From Streptomyces sp. B93 (lineage in GTDB: Bacteria > Actinomycetota > Actinomycetes > Streptomycetales > Streptomycetaceae): a stretch of 64,000 nt of DNA. The translations under genes and the position numbers were made by a program. Under the pieces are notes generated by a model. That model was given only the letters and a program-made list of their open reading frames with translations, was not told the DNA's origin and searched no databases. The first letter of the stretch is position 1; every line of letters begins with the position of its first letter. The stretch is taken from the NCBI RefSeq assembly GCF_018070565.1, contig NZ_JAGPXL010000010.1, forward strand, positions 124,001 to 188,000, read 5' to 3'. This document shows positions 7,916-18,400 of the stretch, one piece after another.

Positions 7916-8175
7916 CTCCGCCCCGTGGGGTGCGCTGACGACGAGCACCGCGACGTCGGCCGCGCGGAGCGGTGACCGCGAGCGCGCGGCGGCGATGACG
8001 TAGCCCATGCCCGTCGGCGGTGTTCCTGGAGCCCTGCCAAACCCCCGGCGCGGCGGAAGCAGGCCGCACCTGAAGCCGGTTTGAAGTCGCCGTCCGCGAG
8101 GATCTGCTCTCCGACCGGAGACGGGGTCACCCCGGTGCCGTGGGGGCGTCGGTGGTGGTTTGGGGAGGAGACGTC

Positions 8176-11100
8176 ATGCGAAGACGTGCGCGGGGGCTGC
8201 TGGGGCTGGTGCTCGTGGCGGCGCTGATGGGCGTGGGGGCGGAGGCGGTGCCCTTGCCGGGGCCGGGGCCGGGGCCGGGGGCGGGGGCGAAGTCCGGTGA
8301 CCGTGCCGACGCGGTCTCCGTGGGCGAGGGGCCTCCGCGCGGCAGCGCCGCCTGGGCCGGCGCGCAGGCCCGCGAGACCGGCGAGCGGCAGGTCGTCGCG
8401 GAGGCGTTGGGCGAGACCGAGACCGTGTACGCCAATCCGGACGGCACGATGACGTCCGAGTTCAGCGTGCTGCCGATCCGCGTGCGCACGTCGGCCGGTG
8501 GGTGGACCAAGCCCGACACCACGCTGGTCCGGCGGGGCGACGGCACCGTGGCGCCGAAGGCGGTGGGCGTACGGATGGCCTTCTCCGGCGGGGGGTCGGA
8601 GAAGGCCATGGCGCGGTACGCGCGTCTGGGGACGGCCGTCGAGGTGGACTGGCCGGGGGAGTTGCCCAGGCCCGAGCTGGACGGCAACAAGGCCCTCTAC
8701 CGGGACGTCCTGCCCGGCGTCGACCTTGAGTTCGTCGTCTCCGAGGTGGGGTACGCCCAGCGGCTCGTCGTGCGGTCCAGAGAAGCGGCGAGGCAGGATG
8801 CGTTGCGGACGCTTCGGTTTCCGCTTCGGGTCAGCGGCGGGACCCTCGAAGTGAAGGAGTCCGGCGTTGTCGAGGCGCGTACGCCCGATGGAGCCCTGGC
8901 CTTCGCGGCGCCACCGGCCACCATGTGGGACTCGGCCAGGGGGGACGAGGCGCGTACCGCCGCGGTCGACGTCAGCGTCTCCGGGCGTGAGATGGTGCTC
9001 CGGCCCGACCGGCGGTTGCTCAGCGGTGCCGACACCGCCTATCCCGTGTCCATCGATCCCGACGTCAGTCCGGGACTGTACGGACTCTCCATGGTCGCCT
9101 CCGGGTACCCGGACCAGCAGTACTGGCAGGGCGGGGCCGACGGCGTCGCCAAGGTCGGCACCTGCGCGGGCTGGGCAGGGTGCAACGGGGCGGACGTGCA
9201 CCGGTCGTACTTCCAGTGGAACACCGCCTCGCTCGTCGGCAAGCGCATCCTCGGCGCCGAGTTCAACGCCCTGGAGACCTGGGCGCCCTCCTGCACGGCC
9301 AGACCCGTGGAGGCGAAGGCCACCGAGGCACTGCCGTCGCCCACGACATGGAACCGGCAGCCCCGTGAGCTGACCAGCCTCGGCAGCAGGACGGTCGCCC
9401 ACGGATACAGCGCCAACTGCCCGGACGCCTGGGTCGGCTGGAACGCGCTGGCCGCCTTCCCGGCCGACAGCGGCGGCGTCCGCCGGGCCGACGCGGACAC
9501 GACGATCGTGCTGCGCGCCCCGCGGATCAGCACCGGGAACTACGAGGCGGACCCGCTCGCCTGGAAGAAGTTCGCCAGGAACCCCACCCTCAGCGTCACG
9601 TACAACACCAAGCCCAACGCGCCCTACAGCCTCTCCAACGAGGCAGGTGTCCCGTGTGCGTCCGGCTCCGCCAGGCCGTCCGTGAACCCGACCCAGACCA
9701 GTGGCGCCCCGCGCGGCGTCAGGCTGGGCTCGCGTATCTCCGACCCCGACGGGGGCAACGTACGCGCCTGGTACGAGTGGCGTGAACTCAACGCCGGTTC
9801 ACGGCTCTGGTACGCCTTCGCCAGCACCGCGGCGTCCGGGTCGCCGTTCCTCGTCGACGTCCCGGCGCAGCACGTCCTCGACGGGCACACGTACATGTGG
9901 CGGGTGGTCGGCAACGACTTCGTCGAGGACGGGCCCGTCAGCCCCTGGTGCGAGGTCACCATCGACCGGACCCTGCCCGGCACCCCGGCCGTCACCTCCG
10001 CGGACGGCCTCTACCCGGAGTGCCTGTTCCCGGACGACGCCACCGAGGACGGGTGCGGTCACAGCGGCGGGGCCGGGCGGGCCGGTGCGTTCCGGATCGC
10101 GGGCGACGCCGACGTCACCTCGTTCCGCTACACCATCGAGGGCGGCGGGACCATCGAGCAGGGCACGGTCGCGGCCACGGCCGGCGTCGCCGCGAACGCC
10201 CGGATCACCCCGCCCGCGCAGGGCACCAACCGCTTGCAGGTGTGGGCGGTCGACAAGGCGGGCAACAAGAGCGTCCAGCCGGAGGTCTACTGGCTCAAGG
10301 TGGGCGCAGGTGCCGGGCCGGCCGGCTACTGGCACCTGGACGGGCTGACCGAGAAGTCCGCCCCCGACGCCACGGCCGGTCACCGCGACGGCGTCGTGGA
10401 CCCGACGGTCACCCCGTGGACGACCGGCCGGACCCGCAGCGGACTGCTGTTCACCGGCGCCGACGGGGTGGCGCTGGGCAGTACCGCCCCGGTGCACACC
10501 AACCGGTCCTTCACCGTGTCGGCGTGGGCCAGGCTCACGGCCGCCGACGACAACCCGGGCGTCGTCCTCACCCAGAACGGCGCCACCCACTCCGGCTACG
10601 CGCTCGCCTACCACGCCGCCGCCAGGAGCTGGTCGTTCGGCATCCGGGACACACCCACGTCGAGCACCGCCACGAGGGTCGTCGCCCGCACCCCGGCCGT
10701 GGCCGGGCGCTGGACGCACCTGACCGGCGTCTACAACGCCGACACCAGGACCATCCGGCTGTACGTCGACGGACGCGACCAGGGCACGGCCGCCTTCACC
10801 ACCGCGTGGGACGCGACCGGGCCGCTCCAACTGGGCCGCAACCAGCACGCGGGCGGCTACATCAACAAGTTCCGCGGCACCGTCGACGAGGTCCGCGTGT
10901 ACGACCGGATCCTGTCCGCCGGTGACATCCACGACCTCGCCGTGGTCGACCCGGCGACCCTGGAGCTGCGCGTCCCCTTCGATGACGGGGAGGGCACCAC
11001 CGCGGGCGACATCTCCGGGTACTACCGCGACCTGACCCTGGCGGGCACCACCTCCTGGGTGCGCGGCAAGCACGACGACGAGGCCGCGGACCTGGGCACG

Positions 11101-12414
11101 GCGCTGCACCTCGACGCGGGCACCGCCACCTCGACGTCCCAGCTGCGCACCGACTCCAGCTACACCGTCAACACCTGGGTGAAGCTGGACTCCGTCTGCG
11201 CCGACCCCGACGACGACTGCTGGCAGGACCCCGGCACCGCGCACCAGACGGTCATGGAGCAGCGCGGCAGCAACGCCGGCTCCTTCCAGCTGCGCTACAA
11301 CGGCACCCTGAAACGCTGGCAGTTCACCAGCGCCAAGACCGACACCGCGGGCGCCGCCGAGGTCACCGTGACCTCCTCGAAGGCGGCGGTCGCGAACACC
11401 TGGGCCCTGCTGACCGGCGTACACGACCAGGCCGCGGGCGTGCTACGGCTCTACGTCGACGGGCAGCTCCAGGGCGAGGCGGCCGCCACCCCCTGGCACG
11501 CGGGCGGCAAGCTGCGGGTGGGCTCGACCGCCACGCCGCTGCACGGAGCGGTGGACGAGGTCCGCGTCTGGGCGGGGGCCCGCACCGGCGACCAGGTCCT
11601 CGACACCCTGGTGGACCCGGCCCCCTCGGCCGACCCGCTGCACGTCGGGCAGCTCACCCGGTTCAACGTCGCCGGTGACCACGTGGTGACCACCGGCCCG
11701 GTGCACCCGGCGGCCCAGCTGGAGCACCCGCTCGGGTTCCCGCTGCCGGAGGGCACGGAGGGCACCCGGACGATCTACTCCTGCCGGACCGGTCCGGGCG
11801 ACTACTTCCTGAGCCCGGCCGCCGACTGCGAGGGCTACACCCGCCTCGGCGTCATCGGCGGCTTCTGGACCGACGCCCCCGACCGGTCGGCCATCCCCGT
11901 CTACCGCTGCAACGTGCCCGGCCAGGGCCACTTCGCCTCGGCCAGCGCCGACTGCGAGGGCCAGACCACCGAGTTCCAGCTCGGCTGGACCCAGCGGGGC
12001 CGCCATCTGATCCGCTACGTCAACAGCGGGGCGCCCCATGACCACACCTCCTCACCGTTCCGCGTGCCCGCCCAGTACCACGCGGAGTGGAGCCTCGGGA
12101 TCATGTCGTCGAGCGACTGGTACATCGCCGACCTCACCACCGCGCTCAGGACCTGCCGGGACACCGCCGCCGGGGACCTGTTCAGCTCCGTCGAGGCGGA
12201 CTGCGAGGGGCAGGAGGCGGTGCAGACCCTCGGCTTCGTCTGGGACGCCCCACCGCCCGACGGCCCCGCGAAGCAGCTCTACCGCTGTGTCGCGCAGTCC
12301 GGTGAACGGTTCGACAACTCCGTACTGGTCGTCCCGGACGCGCCCGCCGACCCCGACTGCGGACCCGGCGCACGTCTGGACCGCGTACTCGGCTATCTGA
12401 AGACCCAGGTCTGA
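8176..12414 (+). CDS. Giant secreted protein with LamG domains, upstream of RHS
   Basis: A protein of 1412 residues. The signal peptide (RRRARGLLGLVLVAALMGVGAE) is followed by a PGPGPG stretch. Next comes a long beta-rich region with a DNRLRE-like segment (about 300-470) and a fibronectin-like stretch (about 500-620). Two LamG/concanavalin-type domains follow (about 716-920 and 930-1150; SFTVSAWARL and SYTVNTWVKL). The end (1160-1412) has four cysteine repeats whose units close with ADCEG or a variant (YFLSPAADCEG, HFASASADCEG, LFSSVEADCEG). The ATG at 8176 has GGGGAGGAG before it; the frame is open upstream. The RHS gene starts 11 bases later, so the pair is co-transcribed and probably acts together at the cell surface. 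Ligand unknown. Confidence 0.82.
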   Translation: MRRRARGLLGLVLVAALMGVGAEAVPLPGPGPGPGAGAKSGDRADAVSVGEGPPRGSAAWAGAQARETGERQVVAEALGETETVYANPDGTMTSEFSVLPIRVRTSAGGWTKPDTTLVRRGDGTVAPKAVGVRMAFSGGGSEKAMARYARLGTAVEVDWPGELPRPELDGNKALYRDVLPGVDLEFVVSEVGYAQRLVVRSREAARQDALRTLRFPLRVSGGTLEVKESGVVEARTPDGALAFAAPPATMWDSARGDEARTAAVDVSVSGREMVLRPDRRLLSGADTAYPVSIDPDVSPGLYGLSMVASGYPDQQYWQGGADGVAKVGTCAGWAGCNGADVHRSYFQWNTASLVGKRILGAEFNALETWAPSCTARPVEAKATEALPSPTTWNRQPRELTSLGSRTVAHGYSANCPDAWVGWNALAAFPADSGGVRRADADTTIVLRAPRISTGNYEADPLAWKKFARNPTLSVTYNTKPNAPYSLSNEAGVPCASGSARPSVNPTQTSGAPRGVRLGSRISDPDGGNVRAWYEWRELNAGSRLWYAFASTAASGSPFLVDVPAQHVLDGHTYMWRVVGNDFVEDGPVSPWCEVTIDRTLPGTPAVTSADGLYPECLFPDDATEDGCGHSGGAGRAGAFRIAGDADVTSFRYTIEGGGTIEQGTVAATAGVAANARITPPAQGTNRLQVWAVDKAGNKSVQPEVYWLKVGAGAGPAGYWHLDGLTEKSAPDATAGHRDGVVDPTVTPWTTGRTRSGLLFTGADGVALGSTAPVHTNRSFTVSAWARLTAADDNPGVVLTQNGATHSGYALAYHAAARSWSFGIRDTPTSSTATRVVARTPAVAGRWTHLTGVYNADTRTIRLYVDGRDQGTAAFTTAWDATGPLQLGRNQHAGGYINKFRGTVDEVRVYDRILSAGDIHDLAVVDPATLELRVPFDDGEGTTAGDISGYYRDLTLAGTTSWVRGKHDDEAADLGTALHLDAGTATSTSQLRTDSSYTVNTWVKLDSVCADPDDDCWQDPGTAHQTVMEQRGSNAGSFQLRYNGTLKRWQFTSAKTDTAGAAEVTVTSSKAAVANTWALLTGVHDQAAGVLRLYVDGQLQGEAAATPWHAGGKLRVGSTATPLHGAVDEVRVWAGARTGDQVLDTLVDPAPSADPLHVGQLTRFNVAGDHVVTTGPVHPAAQLEHPLGFPLPEGTEGTRTIYSCRTGPGDYFLSPAADCEGYTRLGVIGGFWTDAPDRSAIPVYRCNVPGQGHFASASADCEGQTTEFQLGWTQRGRHLIRYVNSGAPHDHTSSPFRVPAQYHAEWSLGIMSSSDWYIADLTTALRTCRDTAAGDLFSSVEADCEGQEAVQTLGFVWDAPPPDGPAKQLYRCVAQSGERFDNSVLVVPDAPADPDCGPGARLDRVLGYLKTQV
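8256..8288 (+). repeat. GGGGCC hexanucleotide run inside the coding sequence
   Basis: Consecutive GGGGCC units grade into GGGGGC units and encode the PGPGPGAGAG stretch just after the signal peptide. The G-runs could form a quadruplex in the mRNA near the start of translation, and the run is prone to slippage. Confidence 0.6.
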
Positions 12415-12425
12415 GGAGGGACGCC

Positions 12426-15400
12426 ATGAAGCTCACCCACATCGTCACCGTGGTCGCCGCGGGCACCCTGACCGCGTCCCTGCTGACGACCATCGACGGT
12501 GCCGCCGCGTCCCCGGTGGCGTCGTCCCGGCAACCGGTCTTCGAGAAGCCGGAGCCGGTACGGTCCGTGCCCGTCAAGGTGGTCCGGCCCGACGCCCCCG
12601 CCCCGGCCGGGATGCCGACGGGCGCACCCCGACGGGCGGCGACGACCTGGCCGACGCCCGCGGCGGCGACCGTCGACCTGCCCGCCCGCACCCTCACCGA
12701 CGCCGCCGCGCTGCCGGTGCGGGTCGGGCCGGGCAGCCGCGGCGCGCCGCGGAAGGTCCGGGTCGAAGTGCTGCCCCGGTCAAGGGCGTTGGAGAAGGGC
12801 ACCGACGGCGTCGCCCTGTCCGTCACCCCCGCCGACCGGGCCCCGGACGCCGGACAGGCCAGGGTCCGGCTCGTCGTCGACTACTCCGGCTTCCAGGACG
12901 CGCACGGCGGCAACTGGGCCGACCGGCTCACCCTGACCCCCCTGTCGGGACCCGGCACGGCGGTCCTCAGCGCCCGCAACGACGTGCGGGCCAGGGCGGT
13001 GACCGCGGAGGTCGACCTGGCCCGGGCCACGACGTTCGCGGTCACCGCCGACACCGGCGGCCCGACGGGGGACTACGCGGCGACCTCGCTCGCCCCGAGC
13101 GGCAGTTGGCAGACCGACCTCAGCGGCGGCGGGTTCTCCTGGCGGTACGACCTCAGGGTCCCGCCGGTCCCCGGCGGACTCGCGCCCGCCCTGGCACTGT
13201 CGTACTCCTCGCAGTCCGTCGACGGACGCGTGGTGGCCCAGAACAGCCAGCCGTCCTGGGTCGGGGAGGGCTGGGACCTCTGGCCGGGCTACATCGAACG
13301 CGCGTACAAGCCCTGCGCCGACGACCTCGGCGGCAACAACGGCCAGACGAAGACCGGTGACCTGTGCTGGGAGACCGACAACGCGACGGTCGCCTCGCAG
13401 GCCCTCAGCGGCAAGCTCGTCAAGGGCGGCGACGGCCGGTGGCGGCCCGAGTCCGACGACGGCACCCGGATCGAGCGCAGGACGGACGGCGTCAACGGCG
13501 ACAAGGACGGCCAGTACTGGATCCTCACCGCCACCGACGGCACCCGGTACTACTACGGCCTCAACCGGCTGCCCGGCTGGACGAACGGCGATGCCACGAC
13601 GAGGTCCGCCTGGACGGCGCCGGTGTACGGCAACGACACGGACGAGCCCTGCCACGCCGCGACCTTCGCCGAGTCGGCCTGCGTCCGGGCGTACCGCTGG
13701 AACCTCGACTACGTCGTGGACGTCCACGGCAACTCGATGAGCTACTTCTACGCCCCGGAGACCGGCAAGTACGGTCAGAACCTCGGGAAGTCCACCGCCT
13801 CCTACACCCGCGGCGGCGTCCTCAGCGAGATCCACTACGGCACCCGCACCGGCCAGGACTACTCCCAGGTCCCGGCGAAGGTGGTCCTCACGCCCGCCGA
13901 CCGCTGCGTCAGCGGCACGGACTGCGCCCAGCACACCGCCACCACCTGGCCCGACGTGCCCTGGGACCTCGACTGCGCGGGCGCGGCCTGCTCGGACGCC
14001 CAGCGCACCCCGTCGTTCTGGACGACACAACGCCTCGCCAGGATCACCACCCAGGTGCTGGGCGCCGACGGCGGCTACCGCTCGGTCGACCGGTGGGAGC
14101 TGACGCACACCTGGCCCAGCCCCGGCGACGGCACCAACGCGGGCCTGTGGCTCAACAAGGTCAAGCGGACCGGCCTCGGCAGGACCACCGAGGTGCCGCT
14201 GCCCGCGATCACCTTCACCGGCACGATGTACGAGAACCGCGTGAACTCCGCCTCCGACGGCCTGCCCAAGCTGAACAAGCCGCGGATGACCGCCATCGAC
14301 ACCGAGTCGGGCGGCCGGATCAGTGTCACCTACGCCCCCGTCGACTGCGCCCCCGGCACCAGACCCGTACCGGAGACCAACACCCGGCGCTGCTTCCCGG
14401 TGCGGTGGGCGATGCCGCCCGCCGTCGAACCGGTCGACGACTGGTTCCACAAGTACGTCGTCGCCCAGGTGCAGGAGATCGACAACCTCACCGGCGCCGC
14501 GCCCACCGTGACCGCCTACGAGTACACCGGCGGAGCCGCCTGGGCCTGGGACGACAACCCCCTGGTGGAACCGGCCCGGCGGAGCTGGCAGGACTGGCGC
14601 GGCTACGAGCGCGTCGTCGTCCGCACCGGCGACCCCAGGCAGGACCTCGACCATCCGCGGCTGAAGACCGCCCACCGGTACTTCCGCGGCATGTACGGCG
14701 ACCGCCTCAACCGCGCGGGCGGCACCAAGACACCCACTGTCACCGACTCCACCGGCACGAGCACGCCGGACCACCGGCAGTACGCCGGGTTCGAACGGGA
14801 GTCGATCACCTACCTCGGCGACACCGCCACCGAGGTGTCCGGCGAGATCAGCACCCCGTGGTCACGCCAGACGGCGACGCAGGGCGTCCTCGGCACGACC
14901 CTGCGGGCGCACCAGGTGGAGAGCGTCCGGAGCGTGTCACGCGTGAGACTCGCCGACGGCGACGACCGCACGACCCGCGTCGACACCTCCTACGACGACT
15001 ACGGCAACGTCACCCGCGTCGACGACCACGGCGACACCGGCGTCACCGGAGACGAGGAGTGCACCACCACCAGCTACGCCCAGAACACCGCCACCCACCT
15101 CGTCAGCCTGCCGCGGCGCGTGGTCAAGGAGAGCGTGGCCTGTCACTCCGGCGACCCCGTCGTCCCCGCGGTCCTGGCCGACACCCGCGTCCTCTACGAC
15201 GGTCATGCCTACGACGCGGCTCCGACCCGCGGCCTCGCGACCAGGACGGAGAGCGCCGAGAGCCACTCCGGCTCCACCCCGCGGTACGTGGCGACGACCA
15301 CGTCCTACGACGGCTACGGCCGCGCCCTCAAGACCACCGACCCCCTCCAGCGCAGTACGACGACCACGTACACCCAGACCAAGGGGCTGACGACGGCCAG

Positions 15401-18400
15401 CACCGTCACCAACGCCCTGGAGCACACCCAGACGACCACCCTCGACCCGGCCTGGGGCCTGCCGACCACGGTCACCGACGCCAACGACCGTAAAACCAGC
15501 CTCGGTTACGACGCCCTGGGGCGCCTGCGCACGGTCTACACCCCCGGCCGCACGGCCGCGGACGGGGCCCCCGACCTGCGCTACGGCTACCACGTCACCG
15601 ACAGCGGCGGACCCAACTGGGTCAGCACCGACAGGCTCGTCGCGGGCGGCAACACCACGACGTCGTACGAACTGTTCGACGGCCTGCTCAGACCGCGGCA
15701 GACCCAGACTCCCAGCCCCGCGGCCGAGGGCGGCTGGATTCTCACCAACACGACCTACGACTCCCGCGGCCTGACGGTCCGCACCGACGAGCCGTACTAC
15801 AACAAGAGCGCCGCCGGGTCCTTCTACCAGCCGCCCGCCGGGTCCGTGCCCGGCTCGACCGTCACCGAGTTCGACGGTGCCGGACGTGTCACCGCCACCC
15901 TCCAGATGGCGGGCAACGAGGAGAAGTGGCGCACGACCACGACCCACACAGGAGACTCGGTCACCGTCGTCCCGCCGCCCGGCGGCACCGCCACCACCAC
16001 GGTCACCGACGCCCGGGGCCGGGTCACCGCGCTCCGCCAGTACCACGACCGCACCGCCGAGGGCGACGCGGACACCACCCGCTACACCTACACCAAGGCG
16101 GGCCACCTGAAGACCGTCACCGACCCGGCGGGCAACGTGTGGACCTACGGCTACGACCTGCTCGGCCGCAAGACCTCCGCGCACGACCCCGACGCGGGCA
16201 CCACGAGAACGACCTACGACGACGCGGGCCAGCCGCTCACCACCACCGACGGGCGCGGCAAGACCGTCGCCAGGGTCCACGACGACCTCGGCCGCGTCAT
16301 CGAGACCCGGCTCGGCTCCGCCACCGGAACCCTGCTCACCGAGTCGGAGTACGACACCCTGCCCGGCGGCAAGGGCGTGCTGACCTCCGCGACGAGCTAC
16401 GACCACGGCGACGCCTACGTCACGCGGACCGACGAACTCGACGACGCCGGACGGCCGTCGAGGACGACGGTGACGATCCCGCGCGTCACGGGCATCGAGG
16501 AACTCGCCGGGGACTACCCGACGACGTACACCTACAAGCCGGACGGCAGCCTCTCCAGCCGGACCCTGCCCGCGCTCGGTGACCTCGCCGCCGAGACCCT
16601 CACCCACACCTACACACCCCTGGGCCTGCCCCACCGGCTCACCGGCGCGACGACCTACGTCGACGCCACGGCCTACACCGAGCTGGGCGAGCCCTCCAGC
16701 GTCGTCCTGGGCCCGAAACCGGCCCCGGGCCAGACCTCCCGCCAGGTCACCCGCTGGCTCTCCTACGACCCGACGACCCGCCGTCTCACCCAGCAGCAGC
16801 TCACCCGGGTCGTCGACGGCAGCACCACCGCCCGCAAGGCCGACTACGCCTACGACCCGGCGGGCAACATCACCTCCATCACCGACCACGCCGCCGGGTC
16901 CGTCGCCGACACCCAGTGCTACGAGTACGACCACCTCCGGCGCGTCACCCAGGTCTGGACGCAGGTCAGCGGCTGCGCGGACACCCCCTCGACCGGCGTC
17001 GTCGGCGGCCCCGCGCCGTACTGGCAGACCTTCGCCCACGACCTCACCGGCAACCGGACCCGGAAGACGGACAAGGGCCTCGGCGGCGCGGCGGACGTCA
17101 CGACGGCCTACCACTACCCGGCGCCGGGGCCGTCCGCCGACCAGCCGCACACGCTCACCTCGGCGACCACGGGCACGGACGACACCGCGTCGTACACCTA
17201 CGACGACGCCGGACACACCCTCACCCGGCCCGGTCCGGACGGGCAGCAGACCCTGGAGTGGGACGACGCCGGGCAGCTCACCGGGGTCACCAGCGGCAGC
17301 GGGCGGACGTCGTACGTCCACGACGCCGCGGGCGCCCCGCTGCTGCGCCGGGACCCCGGCAAGGCGACGCTGTACGTGGGGGACGGCGAGATCGTCCTCG
17401 ACACCGGGACCGGGGCCAGGACCGGCCGACGGTACGTCTCCGGCGTCGGTACCCGCACCAGGGCCGACGGCCTGCTCTACCTGGACGCCGACCACCACGG
17501 CACCGCCCAGGTCGCCCTCAGGGCGACCGACCCCGCCTCCATGGACGTCCGCCGCCTGGACCTCTTCGGCAACCCCCGCACCGGCACCGCCGGATGGCGC
17601 GGCGGCGACCGCGGCTTCGTCGGCGGCACCACGAACACCGCGACCGGGCTGACGCGGCTGGGGGCGCGCGAGTACGACCCCGGCCTCGGCAGGTTCCTCT
17701 CCGCCGACCCGGTCATCGACCCCATGGATCCTCAGCAGATGAACGGGTACGCCTACGCGAACAACAACCCGGCCAGCATGTCCGACCCGGACGGCCTGAA
17801 GTACTTCATCGACGCCGACGGCCGCTACACCGCGCCGGGCGCGGCGGCGAAGAAGTACCTCGGTCCCGCCCGCTACCGGCAGATCCTGCAACGCGAGGAC
17901 AACAAGGCGCGGCGCGTCTATCCGAAGAAGATCGACACCGCCGTGCCGTACGGCCCCAAGGGGCTGCCGCTCCCGAAGGACGTGATCGAGCGGACGCTGG
18001 TGCCGCTGGGCTACGAGGGCTCGGACCGCTTCACCTACCGGGACGCGTTCCGGTTCGCCGCCCAGGGGGAGATGCAGTGGTCGGTGACGTGCCAGGTGCT
18101 CGGCGGCTCACCGGAGGACTGCAAGTCGTCCAACGCGCCCTGGGAGTTCAAGAAGGCCGCGGGCTGGGTGCGTGAGTGGTCCGTCTCGCTGTGTGCCTCG
18201 GGGTCGCTCTTCGGAGCGGGCATGGAGGTGTGCGGCGGCGTCGACCCGCACGGGATCGGCTACACCCGCGCCGTGCCCGTCGGCGCCGACGCGGAACTGC
18301 TCCGGCGCGGGGGGAAGTACGCCGTCGGGGACGTCACCCGCTTCCCCGTCCGAGGCGGAGTCTCGGTGCGGGCTTCCAACCAGTCGTACGCGGAGCAGGG

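Noticed and set aside
5767..9402. A 1211-codon antisense frame spanning feoB, the NifU-like gene and the LamG gene start
   Set aside because: It crosses three well-supported genes and reads as Gln/Arg/Gly-rich shadow with no domain.
14937..17891. A 984-codon open frame antisense to the RHS gene
   Set aside because: It has Val/Gly/Arg-rich low-complexity translation, a typical shadow of GC-biased codons on the other strand; the RHS frame is clearly the coding one.
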